From NCBI GenBank assembly GCA_022797145.1, contig JAAWKA010000018.1, positions 1-32,937 on the forward strand: DNA of 32,937 nucleotides, given 5' to 3'. The first letter of the stretch is position 1; each line of letters starts with the position of its first letter. Below the pieces are notes generated by a model, which was not told the DNA's origin, did no database searches, and worked only from the letters and a program-made list of their open reading frames with translations. The DNA is from Clostridia bacterium (lineage in GTDB: Bacteria; Bacillota; Clostridia; TANB77; CAG-508). A program made the translations under genes and the position numbers. Below, in pieces: positions 25,881 through 32,937 of the stretch.

Positions 25881-27134
25881 ATGGAAATAAAAAGAGATTA
25901 CTATTTAGATAAATTAATAAAAAAGGAAAACAACCAACTAATAAAAATAATTACAGGAATAAGAAGATGTGGAAAATCTTATTTGCTATTTAATTTATTT
26001 TACAATTATTTAATAAATAAAGGTATAGAAGAAGAACATATTATTCGAATAGCTTTAGATGACAGAATGAATAAAGAATTAAGAAATCCAGACAATATGT
26101 TACAATATGTAAATGAAAAAATTACAGATACTGATTTATATTATATTTTAATTGATGAAGTCCAATTAATGGACGAATTTGAGGATGTTTTAAATAGTTT
26201 TTTACACATAGAAAATGTAGATGTATATGTAACTGGAAGTAATTCAAAGTTCCTATCATCAGATATTATTACTGAATTTAGAGGTCGTGGAGATGAAATA
26301 AGAGTATATCCATTAAGTTTTTCAGAATTTATGTCCGTATATGATAGAGATGAAATGAAAGGACTTGATGAATATATAAATTATGGTGGTCTTCCACTAG
26401 TAATGTCTTTAAAAACTAAAGAAGAAAAAATAGAATATCTGAACTTTCAAAAAGATAATGTTTATATAAATGATGTAATAGAAAGAAATTCAATCAAAAA
26501 TGACGAAGAACTAAAAATTTTAATTGAAATAATTTCATCTAGTATAGGTTCTTTAACAAATCCATCTAAACTTTACAGAACATTTGTAAGCAAAGGTAAT
26601 AAAACTATTTCTGACAAAACTATATCTGCCTATTTAAAATATTTAGAAGAAGCTTTTTTGATAGAAAAGTCAAAAAGATATGATGTAAAAGGAAAAAAAT
26701 ATATTGATACACCATCAAAATATTATTTTGTAGATATAGGTATTCGTAATAGCTTAATTAATTTTAGACAATTGGAAAAAACTCATATTATGGAAAACAT
26801 AATATATACTGAACTGAGAAAAAGAAGTTATAATGTTGATGTTGGAGTTGTTGAAAAAAGAGAAGTTATAGAAAATAGAAAAAGATCATATAAGCAATTA
26901 GAAATTGATTTTATTGCTAATAAAGGTAGTGATAAATATTATATACAATCAGCTTATAATATAGATGATAAAGACAAGAAAAAACAGGAAATACAATCAC
27001 TTTTAAATATTAGAGATAGCTTTAAAAAATTTGTAATTGTATATGATCACTTCCTAAAATGGCAAGATGATAATGGAATTATATATATGAGTATTTATGA
27101 TTTTTTATTAAACGAAGATAGTTTAAAAGTATAG
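25881..27134 (+). CDS. AAA_14/DUF4143 family ATPase
   Basis: This 417-residue cytoplasmic ATPase has Walker A GIRRCGKS (26-33), Walker B YYILIDEVQL (about 92-101) and a sensor-like VYVTGSNSKFLSSD (about 117-130). This is the AAA_14 pattern. The C-terminal DUF4143 region contains KYYFVDIGIRNSLINFRQ and, near the end, LEIDFIANKG with KYYIQSAY, which resembles a PD-(D/E)xK nuclease-like core. Members are frequent in bacteria and archaea, often in several divergent copies per genome, and their role is not established. DNA-linked or defence functions have been proposed. It has its own promoter and is followed after 25 bases by the HD-domain gene. Confidence 0.85.
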   Translation: MEIKRDYYLDKLIKKENNQLIKIITGIRRCGKSYLLFNLFYNYLINKGIEEEHIIRIALDDRMNKELRNPDNMLQYVNEKITDTDLYYILIDEVQLMDEFEDVLNSFLHIENVDVYVTGSNSKFLSSDIITEFRGRGDEIRVYPLSFSEFMSVYDRDEMKGLDEYINYGGLPLVMSLKTKEEKIEYLNFQKDNVYINDVIERNSIKNDEELKILIEIISSSIGSLTNPSKLYRTFVSKGNKTISDKTISAYLKYLEEAFLIEKSKRYDVKGKKYIDTPSKYYFVDIGIRNSLINFRQLEKTHIMENIIYTELRKRSYNVDVGVVEKREVIENRKRSYKQLEIDFIANKGSDKYYIQSAYNIDDKDKKKQEIQSLLNIRDSFKKFVIVYDHFLKWQDDNGIIYMSIYDFLLNEDSLKV

Positions 27135-27159
27135 TATATTACGATGAAAGCAAGAGAAT

Positions 27160-27795
27160 ATGGAAAATTATAAAGAGAAAGCTAATAATATTATAAATTT
27201 TTATATGTTTGCAAACAAACTAAAATATAAGATAAGAACAGGTTGGATTGAAATAGGAATAAAGAAAGAACGATTAGAAAGTGTAGCTGAACATATATAT
27301 GGAACTTTAATATTAGCAATAGCAATAGATAGTGAATATACGTTGAATTTGGATATGTTTAAAGTTTTAAAGATATTAACACTTCATGAATTGGAAGAAA
27401 TTTTAATGAAAGATTATACAATTAGAGATAATATTAGTGCAGAACAAAAAATAGAAAATGGTAAGAAAATAGTGCATAAGGTTACAGCTAGTTTGATAAA
27501 ACAGAATGAAATAGAAGAGTTATTAAATGAGTTTAATAAACAAAAATCAAAAGAAAGTATTTTTTGTTATCATATAGATAAAATTGAATGTGATTTTCAA
27601 GCAAAGATATATGATTTAGATAATGTGATGGATTTTAATGAAACTAGAAAAGATATAAAATTTTATGTAGATAGAGCTAAACAAATAGATAGAATTGCTA
27701 AAAATGCCAGTGACTTTTGGATAGAATTTGATAAACCAAAATATGACGATGATATAATATTTAAAGAATTAATAGAAAAAATACAAATATTATGA
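27160..27795 (+). CDS. HD-domain phosphohydrolase (YfbR-like)
   Basis: The 211-residue protein belongs to the HD_3/YfbR-like group, metal-dependent phosphohydrolases that include 5'-deoxynucleotidases. Typical features are the N-terminal helix with RTGWIEIGI, AEHIYG (His45) and the segment LTLHELEEILMKDYT. The family's HD is HE here (His76-Glu77), with LEE and D retained nearby. HE may still bind a metal, and such variants occur among Firmicutes members. IFCYHIDKIECDFQAKIYD provides the late aspartate region. The ribosome binding site is weak. It probably shares the ATPase transcript. The substrate is unknown. Confidence 0.75.
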   Translation: MENYKEKANNIINFYMFANKLKYKIRTGWIEIGIKKERLESVAEHIYGTLILAIAIDSEYTLNLDMFKVLKILTLHELEEILMKDYTIRDNISAEQKIENGKKIVHKVTASLIKQNEIEELLNEFNKQKSKESIFCYHIDKIECDFQAKIYDLDNVMDFNETRKDIKFYVDRAKQIDRIAKNASDFWIEFDKPKYDDDIIFKELIEKIQIL

Positions 27796-27848
27796 CGATT
27801 AAAAATAAAATCAAAATTTGAACTGTCCAAAAATTTTTGATGGTTTAA

Positions 27849-28103
27849 AAATATAGAAAGATAAAACTTATTACCTTACAACAACACTTACTCCATATTA
27901 AGACTACCTTACACTCAGCCCCACACCACACATGTGGAGTGTGTAGCAGTGCTACAATTAAAGCAAAACATGTAATACTTGATTTTGATATGCTTTCAGA
28001 GATTATAACTTTTGAGGATAAAGGCAAATTTGGAAGAGAAAAATATCAAAATTTGGGTGTGAAAGTTAAAGTGGTTGCTGATATGGTAAGTGGAAACACA
28101 TAA
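27849..28103 (+). pseudogene. headless reading frame, probable gene remnant
   Basis: A plus-strand frame runs 84 codons from a stop at 27846 to TAA at 28101 with no start codon until a Met at 27990 and no ribosome binding site. It includes a CGVC pair and a protein-like tail (LDFDMLSEIITFEDKGKFGR). I recognise no family. It looks like the 3' end of a gene whose front was lost. From 28104 to 28277 nothing further is visible. Confidence 0.35.
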
Positions 28104-28277
28104 ATTGAATTTTAGGAAATTAAGTAAAGTGGTTTAAATACTAGGAAATTTGAGATTGTATCTATGATGAGCATAACAGGTATAGGTTGTGTTGATTAGT
28201 AGATATGATGTGAAGTTAGGTATTTTAAGAGATAGAAGAAATTTATTAAAATGAGTTATAGAGAATCTTTATAAAAT

Positions 28278-28312
28278 AGGTGTCAGTAGATATGTGCTGA
28301 TGTCTATTTTTT
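28278..28312 (+). terminator. rho-independent terminator
   Basis: AGGTGTCAG pairs with CTGATGTCT (several G-U pairs) and is followed by ATTTTTT. It probably ends the transcript of the decayed gene or of the upstream ATPase/HD pair. Confidence 0.55.
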
Positions 28313-28318
28313 GTCCTA

Positions 28319-28436
28319 TACATTTGCAGACAAATTCTAATCTCCAATAAAAATAATATCAAGAGTAAATAAACTCACTTCGTTCGCTCTTGACATTATT
28401 TTTATTGGAGATTTTGTTTGCAATTAAGCAAATGTA
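28319..28436. repeat. long palindromic element (possible MITE or structured repeat)
   Basis: A 19-bp perfect arm (28339-28357 with 28395-28413) continues inward through one mismatch into TCAAGAG/CTCTTGA, leaving a 21-base loop ending ACTTCGTTCG. Outward, TGCAGACAAA (28325-28334) pairs with TTTGTTTGCA (28413-28422). At the very ends TACATTTGC and GCAAATGTA (28319-28327, 28428-28436) form terminal inverted repeats. The whole unit of about 118 bases is non-coding. Confidence 0.6.
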
Positions 28437-28459
28437 AGAATAAATATGTTTTGTAAATA

Positions 28460-28488
28460 TTGGCAAAACACTATGAAAAAATGTTAAT
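28460..28488 (+). promoter_or_regulatory. candidate promoter for the ASCH-led operon
   Basis: TTGGCA (28460-28465), 17 bases and GTTAAT (28483-28488) give a moderate sigma-A match about 90 bases ahead of the first gene. Confidence 0.3.
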
Positions 28489-28539
28489 TTGTTATATAAA
28501 TTAAAAATAAAGAGTTATAGTAAAAAAATAAAGTATTTA

Positions 28540-28566
28540 AATTTGTTAGAAGTAATCTGACAAATT
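28540..28566 (+). promoter_or_regulatory. inverted repeat just ahead of the ribosome binding site
   Basis: AATTTGT and ACAAATT flank a 13-base loop immediately before TAAGGAG. This could be an operator or a small RNA hairpin affecting translation of the first gene. No known motif matches. Confidence 0.3.
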
Positions 28567-28579
28567 AAGGAGTAAGAGT

Positions 28580-28972
28580 ATGAAAGCTATAACTATAAAA
28601 CAACCTTGGGCAACATTGATTGCAAAAGGATATAAAGAATATGAATTTAGAACTTGGAAAACAAAATATAGAGGCGACATTCTAATACATGCAGGTAAAG
28701 GAATAGACAAGAAAGCAATGAATAGATTTGAAAATCTTAATTTAGAGTATCCAAATGGCTGTATAATAGCAAAGGCAAAAATAACAGATTGCATTTATGT
28801 AGATAATAAATTTGTAAGCGAGATAGTCCCTAAAAATTCAGAAGTATATAAAGGATTAATAAATAAAGATAATTGGAATGGATATGGATTTAAAATAGAA
28901 GATGTAGAAGAAATAGAACCAATACAGATAAATGGAAAATTAAGTTTATGGGATTATGATTATAAAATATAA
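28580..28972 (+). CDS. ASCH domain protein
   Basis: This 130-residue cytoplasmic protein is a single ASCH domain. The N-terminus MKAITIKQPWATLIAKGYKE and EFRTWKTKYRGDILIHAGK are the hallmark segments (the IKxPW start, the E-R-T-W strand and the GxxxIHA strand). ASCH proteins have a PUA-like fold and are thought to bind RNA or modified nucleosides. Some hydrolyse N4-acetylcytidine. GCIIAKAKITDC in mid-domain is also typical. A TAAGGAG site precedes the ATG. It is the first gene of a closely packed run that reaches the right edge. Confidence 0.85.
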   Translation: MKAITIKQPWATLIAKGYKEYEFRTWKTKYRGDILIHAGKGIDKKAMNRFENLNLEYPNGCIIAKAKITDCIYVDNKFVSEIVPKNSEVYKGLINKDNWNGYGFKIEDVEEIEPIQINGKLSLWDYDYKI

Positions 28973-28992
28973 TAAAAGAGGTAGAAAATGTT

Positions 28993-29499
28993 ATGAGTAA
29001 AGAAATTGAAAGAAAATACTTAATTAAGCAAATGCCGAATTTAAAGAATATAAAACCAATTAGATATGAAAGATACTATATAAATGATAATATTGATAAT
29101 CAAATAAGAGTTCAAAAGAAAGCTGACAAGTTCATATTAGAGACTAAAACAAAAATTAGTGATATAGAGTATAAAAAAGAAAAACAAGAAATAACAGAAC
29201 AAGAATTTTTAAAACTAATTAAAGACTGCAAAAAACTAATTATAAGAGATAGTTATTTGATAAATGAAAAACCTAATATAACGATAAAGATATATCATGG
29301 AATATATAAAGGATTAATAAGAGCAGAAGTAGAGTTTAATAACGAATATGAGTATAGTAATTTTAAAATTCCAGAATGGTTTGGAAAAGATATTACTAAT
29401 ACAGAGTTAGGAATGGATGCTAGGTTGATAAAACTAGACAGGGGAGATTTTTTAGAAATATTAAGAAAGGAAGAAGAAAATGAAGATAGTAAAATCTAA
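28993..29499 (+). CDS. CYTH domain protein (triphosphate tunnel enzyme family)
   Basis: This 168-residue protein begins with the CYTH signature EIERKYLI (Glu4, Glu6, Lys8), followed by paired Arg/Lys strands (IRVQKKADKFILETKTK) and an acidic C-terminal half (GLIRAEVEFNNEYE). These line the tunnel that binds a triphosphate and metal. The family includes inorganic triphosphatases, thiamine triphosphatase and class IV adenylate cyclases, and the sequence does not decide among them. The ATG at 28993 is the first usable start. An upstream ATG (28988) runs into a stop at once. The 3' end overlaps the cupin gene by 20 bases, which implies translational coupling. Confidence 0.85.
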   Translation: MSKEIERKYLIKQMPNLKNIKPIRYERYYINDNIDNQIRVQKKADKFILETKTKISDIEYKKEKQEITEQEFLKLIKDCKKLIIRDSYLINEKPNITIKIYHGIYKGLIRAEVEFNNEYEYSNFKIPEWFGKDITNTELGMDARLIKLDRGDFLEILRKEEENEDSKI

Positions 29500-29830
29500 T
29501 GATGCACAAATAATAAAAAATAGTGATACAAGTAAATTGTTAGAATATTCAATAGCTTTAAAAGATAAAGATATTGACTTTTGTATAAACACAATTAGTG
29601 GTAGGTATCCAGAAAAGGGCTATTGCACTAATAAAAAATGTAAAGAAATATGTTATATACTAGATGGAAAGGGAACTATTAATAAAAAACATGAAAGCAT
29701 AAATTTTGAGCAAGGAGATGTAATTTTAATAGAAAAAGAAGAAATCTACTATTGGAATGGAAATTGTAAAATAATTATGATATGTAATCCAGCATGGTAT
29801 AAGGAACAATGTAAGTTATTAGATTTATAG
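29480..29830 (+). CDS. small cupin-fold protein
   Basis: The 116-residue product looks like a single cupin barrel: ICYILDGKGTINKKHESINFE corresponds to the first cupin motif region and QGDVILIEKEEIYYWNGN to the second. The usual metal-binding histidines are mostly missing, since only a Lys-Glu and a His in KKHE are present. A sugar-binding or structural role is therefore as likely as a metal enzyme. It starts inside the CYTH gene after an AAGGAAGAAG site. The function is unknown. Confidence 0.65.
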   Translation: MKIVKSNDAQIIKNSDTSKLLEYSIALKDKDIDFCINTISGRYPEKGYCTNKKCKEICYILDGKGTINKKHESINFEQGDVILIEKEEIYYWNGNCKIIMICNPAWYKEQCKLLDL

Positions 29831-29839
29831 GAGAAAGAT

Positions 29840-30364
29840 ATGAAAAAGATAACAATTGAAATGGCATGCTCTATTAATGGACTAATTGCTACAGAAGATG
29901 GGAATGAAGATTTTTTATCTTATAGAGGTTGGGAGATAATGCTAGAATTTTTAAAAGAATATGATGTGCTTATATGGAGAAGAAAAACTTGGGAAAATAT
30001 AATGTTTTGGGGAGAAGATTATTTAAATGATTTAAAAGATATAAATATAATTATTTTAAGTGAAACAAGTAAGAAACAAAACGAATTTTCAAATGTTACA
30101 TATTGTGATTCAATAGATGATTGCTTAAAGGTATGCGAAAAAATGAAATATGAAAAGTTATTTATTTCAGGTGGTGCAACTATAAATAATGCTTTTATGG
30201 AAAAAGGTATAGTAGACAATATAATTCTAAACTATAATCCATTTGTACTAAATAAAGGAATACCACTATTTAAAGGCAATTATTTTGAAAATAAAATGAA
30301 ATTAGAAAAAATAGTAAAAGAAAAGGAAGATATAGTACAAGTACATTATAGTATAATAAAATAA
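29840..30364 (+). CDS. RibD C-terminal/dihydrofolate reductase-like protein
   Basis: This 174-residue protein has the RibD_C/DHFR-like fold. The N-terminal ITIEMACSINGLIATEDG is the substrate strand, DVLIWRRKTWENI the first cofactor region, and LFISGGATINNAFMEKG the NADPH-binding glycine loop. DNIILNYNPFVLNKGIPLF is the typical ending. Proteins of this size are usually standalone reductases of unknown substrate rather than true FolA or RibD. The usual G(R)xT is WRRKTW here. The gene begins 9 bases after the cupin gene with a TAGGAGAAAG site. Confidence 0.75.
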   Translation: MKKITIEMACSINGLIATEDGNEDFLSYRGWEIMLEFLKEYDVLIWRRKTWENIMFWGEDYLNDLKDINIIILSETSKKQNEFSNVTYCDSIDDCLKVCEKMKYEKLFISGGATINNAFMEKGIVDNIILNYNPFVLNKGIPLFKGNYFENKMKLEKIVKEKEDIVQVHYSIIK

Positions 30365-30379
30365 AAGGAGTTATGAAAT

Positions 30380-31285
30380 ATGAATAAGCAATATTATAAA
30401 AAAGGATTAATATTAATTTATCCAGGTTATCAAAATGAAGCAAAACAATATCAATACAACAGACTTATCGAAGAATTTAACAAAAAAGGTATTAATATAG
30501 ACAAATTAAAAGTTGATGAACAATATACGAGTGTAATAAATGGAAAAGTAAATATAGATGTTAAAGAATATGATTTTTGTATACAACTTGTTAAAGGTAA
30601 ATATATAAATGAAGAACTTTGCAAAAATGGAATAAGGTCATTTAATTCTTATAATGCAATAGAGAACTGTGATGATAAAATGATGACTTATGCTATATTA
30701 TCAAATAAGAATATAAACTTGCCACATACAATATTAGGCAGTATAAATTTTGGAGTAGAAAACATTAAAGAAGATAATAAAAGTGAAGAATTTAAAGAAT
30801 ATGTTGAAACAACTTTAAATTATCCTTTTATAACTAAAAAATGTAATAGTAAGGGTGGTAGAGATATATACAAAATAAATAACAGAGAAGAATTCGATGA
30901 TATATGTAATAAATTAAGTGGCTCACAATATTTATTTCAACAGTTTATTCCAGAAAATGTAGGAAAAGATATTAGAGTTGTAGTCGTAGGAAAAAAAGTA
31001 GTAGGTTCATTTATGAGAATAAATGAAAATGATTACCGTTCCAATATATCATTAGGTGGAAAGGCATTACCTTATGAAGTTTCAAATGAATATAAAGAAA
31101 TTGCAGAAAAAATAGCAAACGAGTTAGAATTAGATTATTGTTCAGTTGACTTCTTTATGACTAATGAAAATAATCCAATAGTTTGTGAAGTGAATGCAGA
31201 TCCAGCTATTTGTGATATAGAAGAATTGAGTGGAAAAAATGTGGCAGAAATATTTGTAGATTATGTAATTAGAGAAATATATTAA
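30380..31285 (+). CDS. RimK-type ATP-grasp ligase
   Basis: This 301-residue ATP-grasp protein probably joins an amino acid or amine to a carboxylate via an acyl-phosphate. The N-terminal domain (LILIYPGYQNEAKQYQYNRL) resembles the RimK/LysX pre-ATP domain. The ATP-grasp part includes FITKKCNSKGGRDIYKI, QYLFQQFIPEN, DIRVVVVGKKVVGSFMRIN, ISLGGKALPYEVS and the metal-binding YCSVDFFM … CEVNADPA. The substrate cannot be read from sequence. Its neighbour is a D-2-hydroxyacid dehydrogenase, which may supply or alter one substrate. An AAAAGGAG site precedes the ATG. Confidence 0.8.
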   Translation: MNKQYYKKGLILIYPGYQNEAKQYQYNRLIEEFNKKGINIDKLKVDEQYTSVINGKVNIDVKEYDFCIQLVKGKYINEELCKNGIRSFNSYNAIENCDDKMMTYAILSNKNINLPHTILGSINFGVENIKEDNKSEEFKEYVETTLNYPFITKKCNSKGGRDIYKINNREEFDDICNKLSGSQYLFQQFIPENVGKDIRVVVVGKKVVGSFMRINENDYRSNISLGGKALPYEVSNEYKEIAEKIANELELDYCSVDFFMTNENNPIVCEVNADPAICDIEELSGKNVAEIFVDYVIREIY

Positions 31286-31297
31286 GGGAGAGAAAGT

Positions 31298-32230
31298 ATG
31301 TTAAGAGCATATAGTGTATTTAAAGATTTAGATAAAAAGGCATGTGAAATACTAATAAATGCAGGAATACAATTAGATATATCTACTTCTGAAGAAAGAC
31401 CAAACAAAGAAGAATTATCAAAGTTACTAAATGACTATGATATATTAATAATAGGTGTTAAAGAAAAACTAACTGAAGATATGCTAGCAAGAGTAGAAAA
31501 GAAAAAAATCATAGCAACATTATCTATTGGAGTAGATCATATAGATAATAGTTTCTTTGAATCGAATTTAATTAAAGTCATTAATTGTCAAACATCAAAT
31601 GTAATATCAGTAGCAGAGCATATATTTTCTTTAATATTAAGTTTGAAAAAGAGAATTATAGAAGCAAATGAAATTAGTATTAAAGGTAGAACAAAAAAAG
31701 ATTTATCAGCAAGAAGCAATGATATAAGCAATAGTTCAATAGGAATAATAGGAGCAGGAAAGATATCAAGAGAGGTAATAAAAATCGCAAAAGTATTTAA
31801 TATGAAAATTTACTGTAATACATTAAATCCAGAAAAACATCAGGATTTATTAAAAGAAGGGGTAGAATTTACAGATTTAAATAATTTACTTACTATTTCA
31901 GATATTATAACAGTAAACATTCCTCTAAATGAAAAAAATAAAAATTTAATATCAAAAGATAAAATTAGATTAATGAAGAAAACAACTACTTTTATAAATA
32001 CATCAAGAGCAGAAATAGTAGATATGAATGAATTAATAAGATATGCAGATGAAAAACCAACATTTAATGTTGGACTTGATATTGATGTAGAAAACTATAA
32101 AGAAATACTAAATGAAAAAAGAAACAATGTAGTAGTAACACCACATATAGCAGGAGTAACAAAAGAAGCTATAAAAAGAATGGATGTTGAGTTAGCAAAT
32201 AATATAAGAGAATATTTGAAAGAAAGTTAG
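31298..32230 (+). CDS. D-isomer specific 2-hydroxyacid dehydrogenase
   Basis: The 310-residue oxidoreductase would interconvert a 2-oxoacid and a D-2-hydroxyacid using NAD(P). The Rossmann motif is GIIGAGKISREVIKIAK. Catalytic elements are TSRAEIVDMNEL (Arg) and the late VTPHIAGVTKEA (His). ATLSIGVDHIDN is the usual inter-domain strand. Length is normal. It follows the ATP-grasp gene after 12 bases with a GGGAGAGAAAG site. Specific substrate assignment (glycerate, lactate, phosphoglycerate) is not possible. Confidence 0.85.
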   Translation: MLRAYSVFKDLDKKACEILINAGIQLDISTSEERPNKEELSKLLNDYDILIIGVKEKLTEDMLARVEKKKIIATLSIGVDHIDNSFFESNLIKVINCQTSNVISVAEHIFSLILSLKKRIIEANEISIKGRTKKDLSARSNDISNSSIGIIGAGKISREVIKIAKVFNMKIYCNTLNPEKHQDLLKEGVEFTDLNNLLTISDIITVNIPLNEKNKNLISKDKIRLMKKTTTFINTSRAEIVDMNELIRYADEKPTFNVGLDIDVENYKEILNEKRNNVVVTPHIAGVTKEAIKRMDVELANNIREYLKES

Positions 32231-32244
32231 AGGTATTAAGAAAG

Positions 32245-32583
32245 ATGAATATTGATGTTAAAAAAGTAAAAATCGTTGTAACTGTACCAGTTGAAAATAG
32301 TGAAGAATTAAGAAATGCTATTTGTGATGAAGGAGCAGGAATTATAGGAAACTATACAGATTGTACTATATTTACAAAGTGTATAGGAACTTTTAAACCT
32401 TTAAGCAATGCTAATCCATACATTGGAGAAAAAAATAAATTAGAATTTGTAGAAGAAGAAAAATTGGAAGCAAGATGCGATATTAATATAGTGAAAAGAG
32501 TATTAAAAAGATTAAGAGAAGTTCATCCTTATGAAGAACTAGCAATAGATATAATTCCTCTAATTGATGAAGAAGATTTATAA
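32245..32583 (+). CDS. standalone NIF3 insert/CutA-like domain protein
   Basis: This 112-residue protein matches the middle domain found inserted in YqfO/NIF3-type proteins. It begins VKIVVTVPVENSEELRNAI, then has GAGIIGNYTDCTIFTKCIGTFKP, NANPYIGE and the end motif VHPYEELAIDIIP. The fold is CutA-like and trimeric in related proteins. As a separate short protein it lacks the two metal-binding NIF3 halves. The role is unknown. It starts 14 bases after the dehydrogenase. Confidence 0.8.
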   Translation: MNIDVKKVKIVVTVPVENSEELRNAICDEGAGIIGNYTDCTIFTKCIGTFKPLSNANPYIGEKNKLEFVEEEKLEARCDINIVKRVLKRLREVHPYEELAIDIIPLIDEEDL

Positions 32584-32604
32584 TATTAAAAAAGGAGTAT
32601 GAAA

Positions 32605-32937
32605 ATGCAAGGAAATTATTTTATAATACATGGAAGTTTTGGGAGTCCATTTGGAAATTGGTTTAGTTGGTTACAAGATTTTATATCATCTGATGGAAAA
32701 CAAGTATATGTGCCACAATTTCCAATAGGAGTTGGCTATCAAAATTATGAGAATTGGAGCAAATTACTAAAATACTATTTGGATTTAGGATTAATTAATG
32801 AAAATACAACTATAATAGCACACAGTATTGCACCAGTATTTGTTTGCAAATTTTTGGTAGAGAATAAATTAAAAGTGAAAAAATTAATATTTGTATGTGG
32901 ATTTAACAACTATTTAGGAATAAATGAAGAATACGAT
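32605..32937 (+). CDS. alpha/beta hydrolase, RBBP9/YdeN-like (partial, cut by the right edge)
   Basis: The frame is open from ATG 32605 to the window end (111 codons). I prefer this start to the ATG at 32599 because the AAAGGAG site is then at normal distance. The N-terminus FIIHGSFGSPFGNWFSWLQD is the family's first strand and oxyanion region, and TTIIAHSIAPVF holds the nucleophile Ser in HSIA rather than the more usual HSLG. VPQFPIG is also typical of RBBP9-like serine hydrolases. Asp and His of the triad would lie beyond the edge. Confidence 0.75.
   Translation, partial: MQGNYFIIHGSFGSPFGNWFSWLQDFISSDGKQVYVPQFPIGVGYQNYENWSKLLKYYLDLGLINENTTIIAHSIAPVFVCKFLVENKLKVKKLIFVCGFNNYLGINEEYD

Noticed and set aside
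27845..28027. Minus-strand 60-codon frame in the intergenic region
   Set aside because: There is no ribosome binding site and its composition mirrors the opposite-strand remnant.
30380..32230. VanH/VanA-like D-lactate ligation pair
   Set aside because: The ligase is RimK-like, not a D-Ala-D-Ala ligase, and no VanX or VanRS-like gene is nearby.

Overview
The window is strongly AT-rich and comes from a Gram-positive, low-GC bacterium, most likely an anaerobic member of the Clostridia (gut-type). The reasons are strong AAGGAGG-type ribosome binding sites, AT-biased codon use, a sortase LPQTGE anchor, cohesin and dockerin modules, a type II fatty-acid synthesis (FAS) operon in the Streptococcus/Clostridia order, and a leader resembling the guanidine-IV (mepA) riboswitch, a class known mainly from Clostridia. 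No tRNA, rRNA, CRISPR array or intact insertion sequence was seen.

Layout. (1) 1-4142: a DUF1836 regulator (minus strand) diverges from a flavin-dependent nitronate monooxygenase/FabK-like oxidoreductase. A 22-bp hairpin separates the latter from a convergent 61-residue small protein. A MATE exporter follows, behind a near-consensus promoter and the guanidine-IV-like leader. (2) 4301-11442: a 2121-residue secreted protein (NPCBM-like module, transglutaminase-like C/H/D core, two F5/8-type modules, nine Ig-like repeats, C-terminal dockerin), followed 38 bp later by a secreted cohesin protein with an LPQTGE wall anchor. (3) 11746-12104: two tiny genes (HTH protein; 40-residue minus-strand ORF) facing each other across a terminator. 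(4) 12244-21597: a frameshifted, C-terminally truncated birA, then fabH-fabD-fabG-fabF-accB-fabZ-accC-accD-accA-fabI, a nearly complete initiation and elongation set for FAS II but without acpP. (5) 21664-25256: a secreted glucosaminidase with SH3, two Ig-like modules and a dockerin, followed by a cohesin protein with two cadherin-like modules and a C-terminal membrane anchor. (6) 25881-27795: an AAA_14/DUF4143 ATPase and an HD-family phosphohydrolase. (7) 27796-28579: a decayed reading frame, a terminator and a long palindromic repeat. (8) 28580 to the right edge: a tight run of eight small genes (ASCH, CYTH, cupin, RibD/DHFR-like, ATP-grasp, D-2-hydroxyacid dehydrogenase, NIF3-like, RBBP9-like hydrolase, the last cut by the edge).

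The most unusual organisation is that the FAS operon is flanked by two separate 'dockerin effector + single anchored cohesin' gene pairs. In each pair the dockerin protein comes first and its presumed surface receptor second. One receptor is sortase-anchored, the other membrane-anchored. The two dockerins carry different residues at the positions that usually set cohesin specificity (A-T versus S-L), and each is the same in both of its own repeats. This suggests two dedicated, non-cellulosomal plug-and-socket systems for displaying a transglutaminase-like protein and a peptidoglycan hydrolase on the cell surface. That reading is inference from domain architecture.
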